Shown piece after piece: positions 35,487-44,219 of a stretch of DNA of 64,000 nucleotides. The DNA is taken from NCBI GenBank assembly GCA_965207275.1, contig CBDBMH010000001.1:1144827-1208826 (forward strand), read 5' to 3'. This DNA is from Bin22 sp965207275 (GTDB taxonomy: Bacteria; Chloroflexota; Dehalococcoidia; Lucifugimonadales; UBA3495). The notes beneath the pieces are model-generated. The model was not told the origin of the DNA. It was given only the letters and a program-made list of their open reading frames with translations, and did no database searches. Positions within the stretch are counted from its first letter, which is position 1; every line of letters starts with the position of its first letter. The position numbers were made by a program, and so were the translations under genes.

Positions 35487-35750
35487 TCAGATTTTCTTAT
35501 CGTCATTGCCGGTTGGTGGAACTGGAGTGCTTTGGACGTGCGTGGATGCCGATTGAACCCAGAGGTCCACTTCGACCAGCTTAAATTTCCAGAGCCTTCC
35601 TATCTTATGAGCAGGCAGCCCGCGCTGTTCGATCCAGCGATAGACCGTATCGCGAGCGACCCCCAGGTGTTTGGAAATTTCTTCTACTGAAACCCAGCGC
35701 TCTTCCACATCCAACTTCCGTAGGAAATAATGGGTTAATGTTGAAAACAA
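35487..35750 (-). CDS. Excisionase/MerR-like HTH DNA-binding protein
   Basis: 87 residues. The HTH_17-type motif is VSVEEISKHLGVARDTVYRWIEQRGLPAHKIGRLWKFKLVEVDLWV, near residues 20-65. Such small proteins are common at the head of defence operons and mobile elements, acting as regulators or recombination directionality factors. It is the first gene of the HTH-ATPase-subtilase operon. An inner TTG (LDVEERW) is a possible alternative start. Confidence 0.75.
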   Translation of the reverse strand: MFSTLTHYFLRKLDVEERWVSVEEISKHLGVARDTVYRWIEQRGLPAHKIGRLWKFKLVEVDLWVQSASTHVQSTPVPPTGNDDKKI

Positions 35751-35870
35751 TCGGTTCGTGTACGGGAGGCTACCAGTTGGTTAGAAATTAGTCAAACAAA
35801 TTCCCGGCGGTGCGGATTCACGTCTTTAAGGTGAACTGCTTCGTTCGCTAGCCGGAAACAGTGGGTCCGA

Positions 35871-36549
35871 ATGACCATCGATATGACTGAACTTATCCGG
35901 CTCAGACCTGATGACTCGGACGCATCTTACCGCCGGGGCATGGCATTCGGCGAACTGGACCTATTGAACGAAGCACTCGCCGATATGTGCGAGGCTATCC
36001 GTCTCGACCCCGATCATGCCGACGCCTATCGGGCCCGAGGCGATAGCCTCCGATACAAAGGCGAGTACGACTGGGCGATCTCAGATTTTGGCACCGCACT
36101 ACAGTTCTACCCTGAGAATGGTCGGCCCACCTGGGTCGTGGGACAGCATGTCGAATGAAGAGGGATGTCGACCAATCCATCGAGGATTACGACGCTGCAG
36201 TCCGGTTCAAACCATGAGATCCGCTTGCGTATCGGTTCCGTGGAGACGCCCATATTGCTAACGGAAACTACCACGCCACCATCACGGACTGCAGTAGAGC
36301 ATTGAAACTCGGCCCTAGCGACCCAATAGCTTACTTCACGCGCGGCAACGCTTACCTGTTCAGTGGAAACCTGGAACTTGCACTGGCTGACTCGACGCGG
36401 CAGTTGAAATCGACCCCACCAGCGGGCATTTCACCTATGGTCGTGGACTGGTCCGAGAGTTGATGGGAGCAGCAGAGGGCGCTGCGGAGGAATATCGGCG
36501 GACCAAAGAGCTTGGGCACGACGATCAAGATCCGGAATTCGAGGGGTGA
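35871..36549 (+). pseudogene. Decayed 3' fragment of a TPR protein, paralogue of 40471-43032
   Basis: The first frame reads MTELIRLRPDD...ALADMCEAIRLDPDHADAYRARGDSLRYKGEYDWAISDFGTAL, aligning residue for residue with the last third of the viperin-linked TPR protein. A frameshift near 36125, a TGA at 36215-36217 in place of Gly, and a second frameshift near 36390 break it, but the end (HFTYGRGLVREL...ELGHDDQDPEFEG) still matches. It lies on the opposite strand from the parent. Identity is moderate, so it is an old paralogue, not a recent copy. Confidence 0.85.
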
Positions 36550-36644
36550 GCAGGCAGTCTAGCCGCTGATCGTTGGATTTCCCGATCAACGATAAAGTTG
36601 GCAATGAGCCAGAAGTCCAGGGGCGGAGTGAATCTAATTGCTAA

Positions 36645-36689
36645 AGTACTATCTACCGTCAAGTATGGCTGGAATTGGTGGGCCGGACT
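36645..36689. repeat. att-like site, copy 3, overlapping the recombinase 3' end
   Basis: AGTACTATCTACCGTCAAGT, then ATGGCTGGAATTGGTGGGCCGGAC. It matches the left arm and core of the site at 30463. The right arm is replaced by recombinase coding sequence. The last 14 codons of the recombinase (SGPPIPAILDGR) are read from this repeat. Confidence 0.75.
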
Positions 36690-38250
36690 GGACAAAATCA
36701 AGAACCGAGGCCGATTCCGACGTCACCCCGTCCTGCGGCATGGGGATAGTATACGTCAGGACCGCCTCGTCCTCCACTATCTCGATGCCCTGCACGAAGT
36801 TGCCGATGAGTGCCTTCCGCTCCGGGAAGGTGCCGTCCTGGAAGAGTGCTCGGAAGTCTGCCACGTACCCCTTGATCTCCTTTGACGTGGGCAACTCCGC
36901 TCGCCGCTGCTCCAACTGGAACTCAGCCTCCTCCCGCGCCGCGACAAGCTGGTCCTGGCGGCCCTTCAGAGACAGGATGCGGGGCGACAGCGCCTCGATG
37001 GGCAACTGCTGGGTCTCCAGCGCCTGGTAGAGATTCTCCAGCCGGGTATCCACGTCGGACAGCTCGCTGTTGATGGCGGTCAGCCGTCCGTTGACCTCTC
37101 CGGCCAGGTTGTCGATCTCCTCGGCCACCAGGGTCACCAGCTCGGTGATGGTCTCCTCGGTCAGAATCCGCTCCCTGACCTTCTCGATCACCAGGTCCTC
37201 GACTTTCGTGGCGTTCAGGTAGCGGGCGGTGCAGGCTCCGGCTCCTTCCCGGAACAGGCTGGAGCAGACGTAGTAGGCGAATTGGCCGCTCTTGGCGCCC
37301 TGGGCCGAGTAGGATCTTCCGCAGACACCGCAGCGCAGGAGGCCGCTCAACAGGTACTGGCTCCCCACCCTGGCGGGCCGCTGTACCAAGGGCGCTCGCT
37401 GGTGGAGTCCCTGCTGCACCGTCTCGAACACCTCCCTGGACACCAGGGCGGGCCAGGCGTTCTCCACCCTCACCGGCTCCCCCGCCTTCTCGTCCTTGCT
37501 CTTGACTCCCCAGACGGCGGTTCCGGTGTAGGCTTCGTTGGTCAGCAAGTAGTGGACCACGTTCTTCTGCCAGCGCCTGCCCCGGTTGGTGATGCCCCGC
37601 CCGTTCAGCTCTTTGCAGATTTCCGCCAGCCCGTTGCCCCGCTTGGAACTCTCGAATATCTCCTTCACGATGGGGGCGGCCACCGGGTCGATCTCCAGGG
37701 TCGGGCGGTCCTTCACCCCATCGCTGACCTTGATGCGGGTGTAGCCGAAGGGCGCCTTGGAACCCAGGAAGAAACCACGGGACGCCGCCTCCCGCATTCC
37801 CCGCGTCACTTCTTGCCCAAGATTTTCGCTGTAGTATTCGTCCACTGACTCGATGATGCCCTCCAGCAGCCTGCCGGTGGCGTTGTCCTCGGCCTGCTCG
37901 GTGATGGAGACCACGCGGATGCCCTTGCGCCGCAACTGGGCCTTGAACGCCACGGCGTGTTCCCGCTTGCGGGTGAATCTACTGAATTTCCAGACGAGAA
38001 TCACGTCGAAGGGAGCCTTGGGCCTGCTGCCCTCCTCAATCATCTTCCTGAACTGGGGCCGGTCGGCGACCCGGCCGCTCTCGGCCTCGTCCACGTACTC
38101 GCGGGCCACGGAGTAGCCGTTGGCCTTTGCGTAGTCTCTCAGAGCCCGTAGCTGGGCGGCCACGGAGAGGTCCACGTCCTGGCGGTCGCTGGACACCCGG
38201 GCGTACAGGGCCGCCGGGGTCAGAGGTTGGAACTGCTGCTTTTTCGCCAT
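36649..38250 (-). CDS. Large serine recombinase
   Basis: 533 residues. The resolvase domain (1-150) has the nucleophile Ser20 in ALYARVSSDRQ. The recombinase domain (about 165-290) has GKAPFGYTRI-like SKAPFGYTRIKV and ELNGRGITNRGRRWQKNVVHYLLTNEAYTGT. The zinc ribbon is LLRCGVCGRSY...YYVCSS...GACTARYLNA, followed by a coiled coil (370-450) and a C-terminal tail. It is complete. These enzymes integrate and excise mobile elements at short att sites; the att-like repeat at its 3' end and two more copies to the left fit that. A promoter is visible at 38301-38330. Confidence 0.9.
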   Translation of the reverse strand: MAKKQQFQPLTPAALYARVSSDRQDVDLSVAAQLRALRDYAKANGYSVAREYVDEAESGRVADRPQFRKMIEEGSRPKAPFDVILVWKFSRFTRKREHAVAFKAQLRRKGIRVVSITEQAEDNATGRLLEGIIESVDEYYSENLGQEVTRGMREAASRGFFLGSKAPFGYTRIKVSDGVKDRPTLEIDPVAAPIVKEIFESSKRGNGLAEICKELNGRGITNRGRRWQKNVVHYLLTNEAYTGTAVWGVKSKDEKAGEPVRVENAWPALVSREVFETVQQGLHQRAPLVQRPARVGSQYLLSGLLRCGVCGRSYSAQGAKSGQFAYYVCSSLFREGAGACTARYLNATKVEDLVIEKVRERILTEETITELVTLVAEEIDNLAGEVNGRLTAINSELSDVDTRLENLYQALETQQLPIEALSPRILSLKGRQDQLVAAREEAEFQLEQRRAELPTSKEIKGYVADFRALFQDGTFPERKALIGNFVQGIEIVEDEAVLTYTIPMPQDGVTSESASVLDFVQSGPPIPAILDGR

Positions 38251-38300
38251 ATGTGCATCCCTTTTTTGTCGTTGCGTACAAGTACCCAGTCTTACTCAGT

Positions 38301-38330
38301 ATAATGAAACATCCGAGCGGCATCTGTCAA
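38301..38330 (-). promoter_or_regulatory. Promoter of the serine recombinase
   Basis: On the minus strand TTGACA (38330-38325), an 18-base spacer and CATTAT (38306-38301), about 50 bases before the recombinase ATG. Confidence 0.5.
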
Positions 38331-38463
38331 GGAGCGACTGTCAGCGGTAGTGACTCAGTTTGACATGGGTATCAAGAGAATGAATGCTGCGCTCGTTCGT
38401 GGACACGGGCGTATACTATGGCCCTTGGCTCCAGTGCGTTGCTGAACTTTTGGTGGAGCGGAC

Positions 38464-39405
38464 CTATATTGACCGCCATTTGTTTTTGCCGAAGAGGTTA
38501 GGTGCTCCTTGTTCGTTGCTGTACGCTTCGACTACTTGGAGGCGCTTTTCCTCGGGTAGTGCGCACCAAGTTTCCTCACTGAATACGATGTCGTCGCACG
38601 CTGAGATGATCAGTTGGGTGATTTCTGAACCGTTGAACTCTGTTCTTCCTTCCCGGATGCCCGGGAGCGCGGTGTCTATCGCGGCTGTGCCCAGACTGCT
38701 GTCGAAATGTAGGCACAGTGCGGTATTGGTTTCTCTGGGTACCAAAGTCATCCCCCACATTGCTATATTGCCTGTATTGCCGATTCCCAATCTGGCGGCA
38801 CCGATGACTGGTTGGCATTCCGCTGTGAGTATCAGGTGCAGGAGTGGTGAGGGAGTGGAGTTTTCCTCTTGGTATAGAGATCGTTCCAACTTCGCCTGCA
38901 TCTGTAGCAGGAGGTTGTCGTGATGTCGCAGTATTTCGGCTATACGGAGCTGCTGCTTCAGTCCGAATTTAACGTGAGCGTTTTCTGACGCGTTTGCCCA
39001 TAGTTGGTTCCACCACCTGGCGTGCATGATTTCCCGGAAGGCCATCAAGTCTAAGGTTCTTTGAGGTGGTGCCTCCGTAGTGATGACTGCTATGTCCGCG
39101 TCGACGAATTCCTGCTCGTGTTGCGCGCAGGCGAAATAACCGACAGTCGCGACGCCCCTGCCTTGTGACATGGGAAGTTTCTCTTTGAACTCGGGCGCGA
39201 AGCGGTGCTTAGTGAAAACCTTCATTTGACCCGATGATCCCAAAACTTTCATGTAGTTTTCAGGAACTAGGTGTCCGGTGACAGGGTGGCCCTTGCACCC
39301 GTTACCGAATAGGCATTCCTGATGCTTTCGCGGGTTGGTTTGATCGGAGAGAAATTTTGATACTTTCCGATAGAGGGACCTCGCGGGGTCTGGTCGTTGG
39401 CGCAT
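38464..39405 (-). CDS. Protein of unknown function with HNH-like zinc motif
   Basis: 313 residues. Near the N-terminus CLFGNGCKGHPVTGHLVPENYMKVL, then GYFACAQHEQEFVD. The order Cys-x5-Cys, His-x-x-Pro and a Cys-x-x-His-Asp/Glu-x-x-Phe segment resembles a group of HNH-like proteins, but I cannot name a family. The C-terminal half (LLHLILTAECQPVIGAARLGIGNTGN...) shows no known motif. Intact; ATG follows AAGGA closely. It lies behind the recombinase and before the toxin-antitoxin pair. Confidence 0.65.
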   Translation of the reverse strand: MRQRPDPARSLYRKVSKFLSDQTNPRKHQECLFGNGCKGHPVTGHLVPENYMKVLGSSGQMKVFTKHRFAPEFKEKLPMSQGRGVATVGYFACAQHEQEFVDADIAVITTEAPPQRTLDLMAFREIMHARWWNQLWANASENAHVKFGLKQQLRIAEILRHHDNLLLQMQAKLERSLYQEENSTPSPLLHLILTAECQPVIGAARLGIGNTGNIAMWGMTLVPRETNTALCLHFDSSLGTAAIDTALPGIREGRTEFNGSEITQLIISACDDIVFSEETWCALPEEKRLQVVEAYSNEQGAPNLFGKNKWRSI

Positions 39406-39550
39406 TGTTCCTTACTCCTTTGCCTTGACTGCTGTGGTGTTCCCGGGTGGGCAGTCGAGCGGTATTTTTTCGACAACCTAGCAGTATTTGGTTTCTTGAT
39501 ACCCCATTTCAAACCGAGTCACCACCCTGTCAGCGGTGGGGACAGCCCGC

Positions 39551-39961
39551 CTACCGGACTTTCGCCAGCAGGGACAGGAAACGCGGCGCGTTGACGACCC
39601 TCGTACCCTGATGCTCCCCAAGTGGCAGCAGATGGCGCCGGTCGCCGGTTATCAGGTAGTCGGCGCCGGCGGCCACGGCGCACTCCAGCACCCGGTTGTC
39701 GGCGTGGCCGCCCTCGATCACTTCTTCCAGTCGCGGGGGTTCGATGACGGCGGCGGCGTTCTGAAGGCCGCTGATCGCCCGTATTGCCTGTTCCTGGTCC
39801 CAGCCGAACTTGCGCGTCAGCACTCCGGCAACCTCCCCCAGGATGAACCAGGACAGGAGCAACTCGAACCGGCCCCGCAGGGCCAACTCCAGCACCATCC
39901 TTTCGTTGCCGGGGAAGTTCAGGCCGGAGATAATCACGTTGGTGTCCAGCACCACCCTCAT
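39551..39961 (-). CDS. PIN-domain toxin (COG1569-type)
   Basis: 136 residues. Acidic site of a PIN ribonuclease: Asp6 in VVLDTNVIISGL, Glu in FILGEVAGVL, Asp in HADNRVLECA and Asp in YLITGDRRHLLPL. The family cleaves RNA when freed from its antitoxin. The ATG overlaps the antitoxin stop by 4 bases (ATGA), so the two are translationally coupled. Confidence 0.88.
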   Translation of the reverse strand: MRVVLDTNVIISGLNFPGNERMVLELALRGRFELLLSWFILGEVAGVLTRKFGWDQEQAIRAISGLQNAAAVIEPPRLEEVIEGGHADNRVLECAVAAGADYLITGDRRHLLPLGEHQGTRVVNAPRFLSLLAKVR

Positions 39962-40215
39962 GCCTTGGGTCGGCCCGCCTCGGCACGGTACTCTTCCACC
40001 AGTCCGGCCACGTCCTCGGGACCGATGCTCCGCTCCCTGGCCCGTTCCTCGCCGTACCGGAGCAATTGCCGCCACTCACATTCCTCGATGTAGCGCAGCA
40101 CCGCCTCCCGCAAAAACTCGCTCCGTGACCGGCCCTGCCCCTGCATCGCTTGCTCCAGGCGCTCCGCCATTTCCGGCGGCAATGAGAAGGTGATGGTCTT
40201 CGTGGTTCTTGGCAT
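39958..40215 (-). CDS. Ribbon-helix-helix (CopG-type) antitoxin
   Basis: 85 residues: TKTITFSLPPEMAERLEQAMQGQGRSRSEFLREAVLRYIEE is a standard RHH DNA-binding domain, followed by an acidic tail that should wrap the toxin. It precedes the PIN gene with a 4-base overlap and probably represses the pair's own promoter. Confidence 0.88.
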   Translation of the reverse strand: MPRTTKTITFSLPPEMAERLEQAMQGQGRSRSEFLREAVLRYIEECEWRQLLRYGEERARERSIGPEDVAGLVEEYRAEAGRPKA

Positions 40216-40470
40216 GTTCGTCTCTTGTTATCGAGTCTTACTGGAATACTGCGCCGATCTGATGTCCTTGTCAACCGCTTCGTACCGCCGGGGATGGCTG
40301 CGAGTAAAGTGGTCTCGGATGTGATTGCATCCTCCTAGCCCCCACTAGCTTGCGCAACTACGCCTTCCGCCCCATCTCGTGTGCAGCTGACGTCGTCGAG
40401 ACTCACACCGACCCGGCTCGCGTGACCCACGACCACAAGTATCAACGATAGGCAGCTCCTATCAAGCTTC

Positions 40471-43032
40471 TCACTCGGGATCTTTATCGTCGTACCCAAG
40501 CTCCCTGGCGCGTTGAAAGTCCTCCGCTGCGACATCTTCGTCTCCCAATAAATGGCGCACCAGGCCACGACCATACGTGTAACGGCCGCTGGTGGGGTCC
40601 AATTGAACTGCCGAGTGGAAGTCTGCCAGCGCTGGTTCTAGCTGGCCGCCGAACAGGTGCGCGTTGCCGCGTGTGAAGTGTGCTATCGGGTCGTGGGGAA
40701 TGAGTTTCAATGCCATGTTGCAGTCCGTGACCGCCAGGTCATAATCGCCTTTGGCGACGTGCGCGTCCCCTCGGAACCTATACGCGAGTGGGCCCTCGGG
40801 TTTGAGACGCACCGCGTCGTCGTAATCGGCGATGGCCTGGGCAAGTTCGCCCTTCATTCGATAGGCCGCTCCCCTGCCCAGGTAGGCTGCCGCATTCTCA
40901 GGATCCAACCCCAATGCGGTGCCAAAATCAGCGATTGCTTTGTCATAATCCCCCTTGTAACGAAGGCAATCCCCCCGGACCCGGTAAGCATCTGCATGGT
41001 CGGGGTCCAGGCGTATGGCTTCGCACAAGTCGGCAAACGCTTCGTCCAACAGGTCCTGCTCACCGTAAGCCTGCCCCCGCTGGTAGTAGGCCTGGGCATC
41101 ATCAGGCATGAGCCGGATGAGTTCGGTCATGTCTGCGACCATCCGGTCCCACTGCTTCCGGTTGCCAAACAGGATGCCCCGCAGCATATATGCGGCCGAG
41201 TGGTCCCTGTTAAACTCCAAAACGCCGTCCATATCCGCGATGGCTAGGTCATCGTTGCCCTTGGCGAAATGAGCCAGGCCCCTGCTGATGTGGGCATAGT
41301 CGTCATCGGGACTGAGTCTGATCACGGCGTCCATAACGGCAATCTTCCGATCGTGCTCTTCCGGGCCAGCATCGGTCTGGTCTTTTTCACCGAATTCCCT
41401 GAGCATTTCCCAGAACCTGAGGGTGTCCTCCTCGGCTCCGAAATGCTGAGCCTGCCTGAGGTACCGCCGATGCTTCTTGCCGTCTCCCGTCAACAGGGCG
41501 AGTTCCGAGGCCGCCAGCAAAGCGGACGTTTCCTCGGGGTCCAGCTCGAGCGCCGCCTCGAACGCCGCCAGGGCTCTGGGCAAGTCGCCGAACCTCCATT
41601 CCGCAGTCCCCAACGTGCAGAGATAATGGGAATCCGGCGGACCGCATTCCGGCTTCACGCTGCGGAGGTGTGCGACCGCTTCTGCTGGCCGGTCGGTGTA
41701 ATACAGAGTCGAGCCTATCTCCGTCCAGGGGAGGATCCAGTTTGGGTCCAGCGTCACGGCGAGCCACAACGCATTAAGCCCCTCGTTCACGAGATCCACG
41801 TCGCCATGCCCGATACCGATGCCGGTCTTGACCGATCCCAACGTGAAGTGATTCGCGGGATCCAATGGGTCCAGTCGGGCCGCAATCTCCACCTCTGCCA
41901 GGGCCTCGTGGTGTTTTCCTTGTACCTGGAGTTCCATGGAGCGCCGGTAAAGGGCGTAGGCTTCGGGATTGCTCACGTCCCAGTTTTCGAGCAGACGGCC
42001 CTCCGTTTCCTGGATAAGGTCATCCACTTCGACCAGGTGAGCGCTCATATTGGCGGAGATGACGCGGTTGATCCACCGTAACCCGGTGGACCGCAGGTCC
42101 TCCCGCCATTCTCCGTCCGGTTCCCTTTCAATCAGCGCCGACAGCAGGGGCTCAGCAACCCGGGCGCCAACGCCCAAGTCAGCCAACACGGTGAGATCCG
42201 CCGGGCGGTCTTGGGCAGGAAACCGGTCGTCGATTATGCGATACGCTTCCTCAGCATACTTGTGCAACCGCCCGACGACTTCGCTCACGGCTGCGGCGCC
42301 GATGTGCTCTGCCAACAGCGCGGAGACATCGCTGACCCAGTAGAGAGCGCGGAGCTCCAGTGAGATACTCGCCGTGTCCGTGCCTTCTGTATGCTCGGCC
42401 AGCGTCTCGGCCAACTTAGTAAGGTTGTCATTGGACGGCCGGGCTCCGTCGTACATCCAAGCGTCCACGGTGTGGTCGGCCACATCGAGGGCCTCGGCGA
42501 GACCCTCCAGGGTTAGGGGCGACTGCCGACGCTTTCGGTTGAGAAATTCGCCCCTGTCATCGACGCTCACCCATTTCAGCAATTCCAGGGCAGCGGGAGA
42601 CTTTCCGGCAAGGTGAAGGTGGGCGGCCACCCTGAGGGCCAGGTCGATCACTGCGAGCCTGACATACGCTTCCCAGACCTTGGGCATATGGCTGGGCAGG
42701 ACGCTCGCCGTCCGGCGGCGAACTGACGACCGCATCAGGTCCCAATTATCGGCATGCCACCGCAACACGGCGGACAATGGGGGCGGCGACTCGTAGTTAC
42801 TCTCCCTCGCCTGTGGCAACGATATAAATCCGGCATCGGTCAGCACCTCCGCTATGGCCTCAATGATCTCGGACCGGGTGGTATCTTTCACCAAGCGATC
42901 CGGCTCAGCGGCGAAATACCGACGTGCGTTTCGATTTTGGAGAGCAGGATGTCTAATTCCCAGCCTCGTAACCAGGGCTCCAATTATCTGTCCGCTGGTG
43001 GGGAGCCGGGGCATTGCTTTACGTTCCGTCAT
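40471..43032 (-). CDS. HTH and TPR-repeat protein next to viperin
   Basis: 853 residues from the ATG at 43032 (GAGGGA just upstream); an overlapping ATG at 43059 inside the viperin stop region is the alternative. Residues about 165-220 form an XRE-like HTH (LTLEGLAEALDVADHTVDAWMYDGARPSNDNLTKLAETLAE). From about residue 390 to the end there are some ten or more TPR units (YYQRGQAYGEQDLLDEAFADLCEAIRLDPDHADAY and similar). It starts 16 bases after the viperin stop, so they form an operon. It may regulate or sense for viperin. The role is inferred; the family is not one I can name. A broken paralogue of its end is at 35871-36549. Confidence 0.8.
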   Translation of the reverse strand: MTERKAMPRLPTSGQIIGALVTRLGIRHPALQNRNARRYFAAEPDRLVKDTTRSEIIEAIAEVLTDAGFISLPQARESNYESPPPLSAVLRWHADNWDLMRSSVRRRTASVLPSHMPKVWEAYVRLAVIDLALRVAAHLHLAGKSPAALELLKWVSVDDRGEFLNRKRRQSPLTLEGLAEALDVADHTVDAWMYDGARPSNDNLTKLAETLAEHTEGTDTASISLELRALYWVSDVSALLAEHIGAAAVSEVVGRLHKYAEEAYRIIDDRFPAQDRPADLTVLADLGVGARVAEPLLSALIEREPDGEWREDLRSTGLRWINRVISANMSAHLVEVDDLIQETEGRLLENWDVSNPEAYALYRRSMELQVQGKHHEALAEVEIAARLDPLDPANHFTLGSVKTGIGIGHGDVDLVNEGLNALWLAVTLDPNWILPWTEIGSTLYYTDRPAEAVAHLRSVKPECGPPDSHYLCTLGTAEWRFGDLPRALAAFEAALELDPEETSALLAASELALLTGDGKKHRRYLRQAQHFGAEEDTLRFWEMLREFGEKDQTDAGPEEHDRKIAVMDAVIRLSPDDDYAHISRGLAHFAKGNDDLAIADMDGVLEFNRDHSAAYMLRGILFGNRKQWDRMVADMTELIRLMPDDAQAYYQRGQAYGEQDLLDEAFADLCEAIRLDPDHADAYRVRGDCLRYKGDYDKAIADFGTALGLDPENAAAYLGRGAAYRMKGELAQAIADYDDAVRLKPEGPLAYRFRGDAHVAKGDYDLAVTDCNMALKLIPHDPIAHFTRGNAHLFGGQLEPALADFHSAVQLDPTSGRYTYGRGLVRHLLGDEDVAAEDFQRARELGYDDKDPE

Positions 43033-43048
43033 TCTTCCCTCGTGTTCT

Positions 43049-43918
43049 TCACCAATCATACAGGCCACTCCGCAGAAGGAACTTGCCAACGTCAACCGAC
43101 ACTTCTTGGAGCGCGGCGTCAACGCCGATCTCGTTGATGGGTTGGCTGTACGTATGGACGCCGGCCGAATTGTCGAAAAACCGGCCCGCCGGATCGACCA
43201 TCACGTAACTCCCGGTCATTAGGCCATTGTCCTCCGGCACCACCGCCACTCCCAGGTCCTCCACGCGCCGGTTGCGGGCGACGTATTCGGCAAACTCCTC
43301 CGGGGTTACCAACTGGTCGTCAACCAGGCCGTCATTCTGGCCACTGACCGGCAGCACCTGAAGAATCTTCCAACGCTCCGGCAGCGCCCTGGCGATGAAG
43401 CCCGTCAGGTCCTCCTCGCAATTGCTACGCGACACCACGGTGTTGATTTTCAGTCGGATGCCCCGCTGTTTCAGCAAATCAGTCGCACCCAGGTAATCGT
43501 CCTCGCTGAGAGGACCGTCGCGGGTCGTGCGTCCCGATGATTCCAGCTTCTCCGGGTCCACCGTGTCTATGCTCACCGCGGCCCAATCGAGGCAGTTTCC
43601 CACTCGGTCCAGCCACCCCGGCGTGATCCGGCTGCCGTTGGTGACGATGGACGTGGTGAGCGCAAGCTCCTTGGCTCGCCGTATCAGGTCGGGGAGCCAG
43701 GGGCATAGAGTGGGTTCCCCGCCGGCGAAGTTGATTTTGTCGAACCCCGCGCCGGCCAGTGCTTCCACCACTGAGAGGCAACCCTCACGCGGCAGGTGCC
43801 CCTTGGGCAGGACCTCCTGCCCAAAGTCCTGAAAAGTAGCGAAGCAGAACCTGCATTTCATGTTGCAGGGCTTCCAAAGGTGGAAGTTTACTGATGGCAT
43901 CTGCGTTGCAACGTTCAT
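43049..43918 (-). CDS. Prokaryotic viperin (pVip), radical SAM ddhNTP synthase
   Basis: Radical SAM enzyme of the viperin family, which turns a nucleoside triphosphate into its 3'-deoxy-3',4'-didehydro form that stops viral RNA synthesis. The ATG at 43918 has GAGG 6 bases upstream and gives 289 residues. The cluster motif is CNMKCRFCF (Cys18, 22, 25), preceded by the viperin-type SVNFHLWKP. Further family motifs: KINFAGGEPTL, SIVTNGSRI, KINTVVSRSNCEEDL, RWKILQVLPVSGQND and the C-terminal VPEDNGLMTGSYVMVDPAGRFFDNSAG, each closely matching the order in animal viperin. The N-terminal membrane helix of animal viperin is absent, as in bacterial members. Which NTP it uses cannot be read. It is the first gene of an operon with the HTH-TPR protein. 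Confidence 0.92.
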   Translation of the reverse strand: MNVATQMPSVNFHLWKPCNMKCRFCFATFQDFGQEVLPKGHLPREGCLSVVEALAGAGFDKINFAGGEPTLCPWLPDLIRRAKELALTTSIVTNGSRITPGWLDRVGNCLDWAAVSIDTVDPEKLESSGRTTRDGPLSEDDYLGATDLLKQRGIRLKINTVVSRSNCEEDLTGFIARALPERWKILQVLPVSGQNDGLVDDQLVTPEEFAEYVARNRRVEDLGVAVVPEDNGLMTGSYVMVDPAGRFFDNSAGVHTYSQPINEIGVDAALQEVSVDVGKFLLRSGLYDW

Positions 43919-44219
43919 ATCGACCTCACGATGTTCCGTGGCTGAACGGACGTGTTTTGTAATCATCGTAGGGTCGGCTTAGCGCGCGGTCAGCCCCAGT
44001 TATGCGGACAAAACGCCGCCCGCTGGGTGATTTGCCGCTTCGCCCTACTTTACCGAACAGATGGGTGTAGGAGGTGATGAATGGGAATCTATTGGAAGGA
44101 GCCTTTCAATGGGAGAGGGGACCGAATCACTGGTAGAAGACCCGAGACTATCACTTAATTCGGCCTTAATTCTGTCCATAAAATGACCGGGCGACCTAAT
44201 AGACCCTGGTTCACATTCG

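Noticed and set aside
36649..40215. The recombinase, HNH-like gene and toxin-antitoxin pair as one integrated element with paired att ends
   Set aside because: No second copy of the att-like palindrome is seen to the right of the recombinase, so the ends of such an element cannot be shown.
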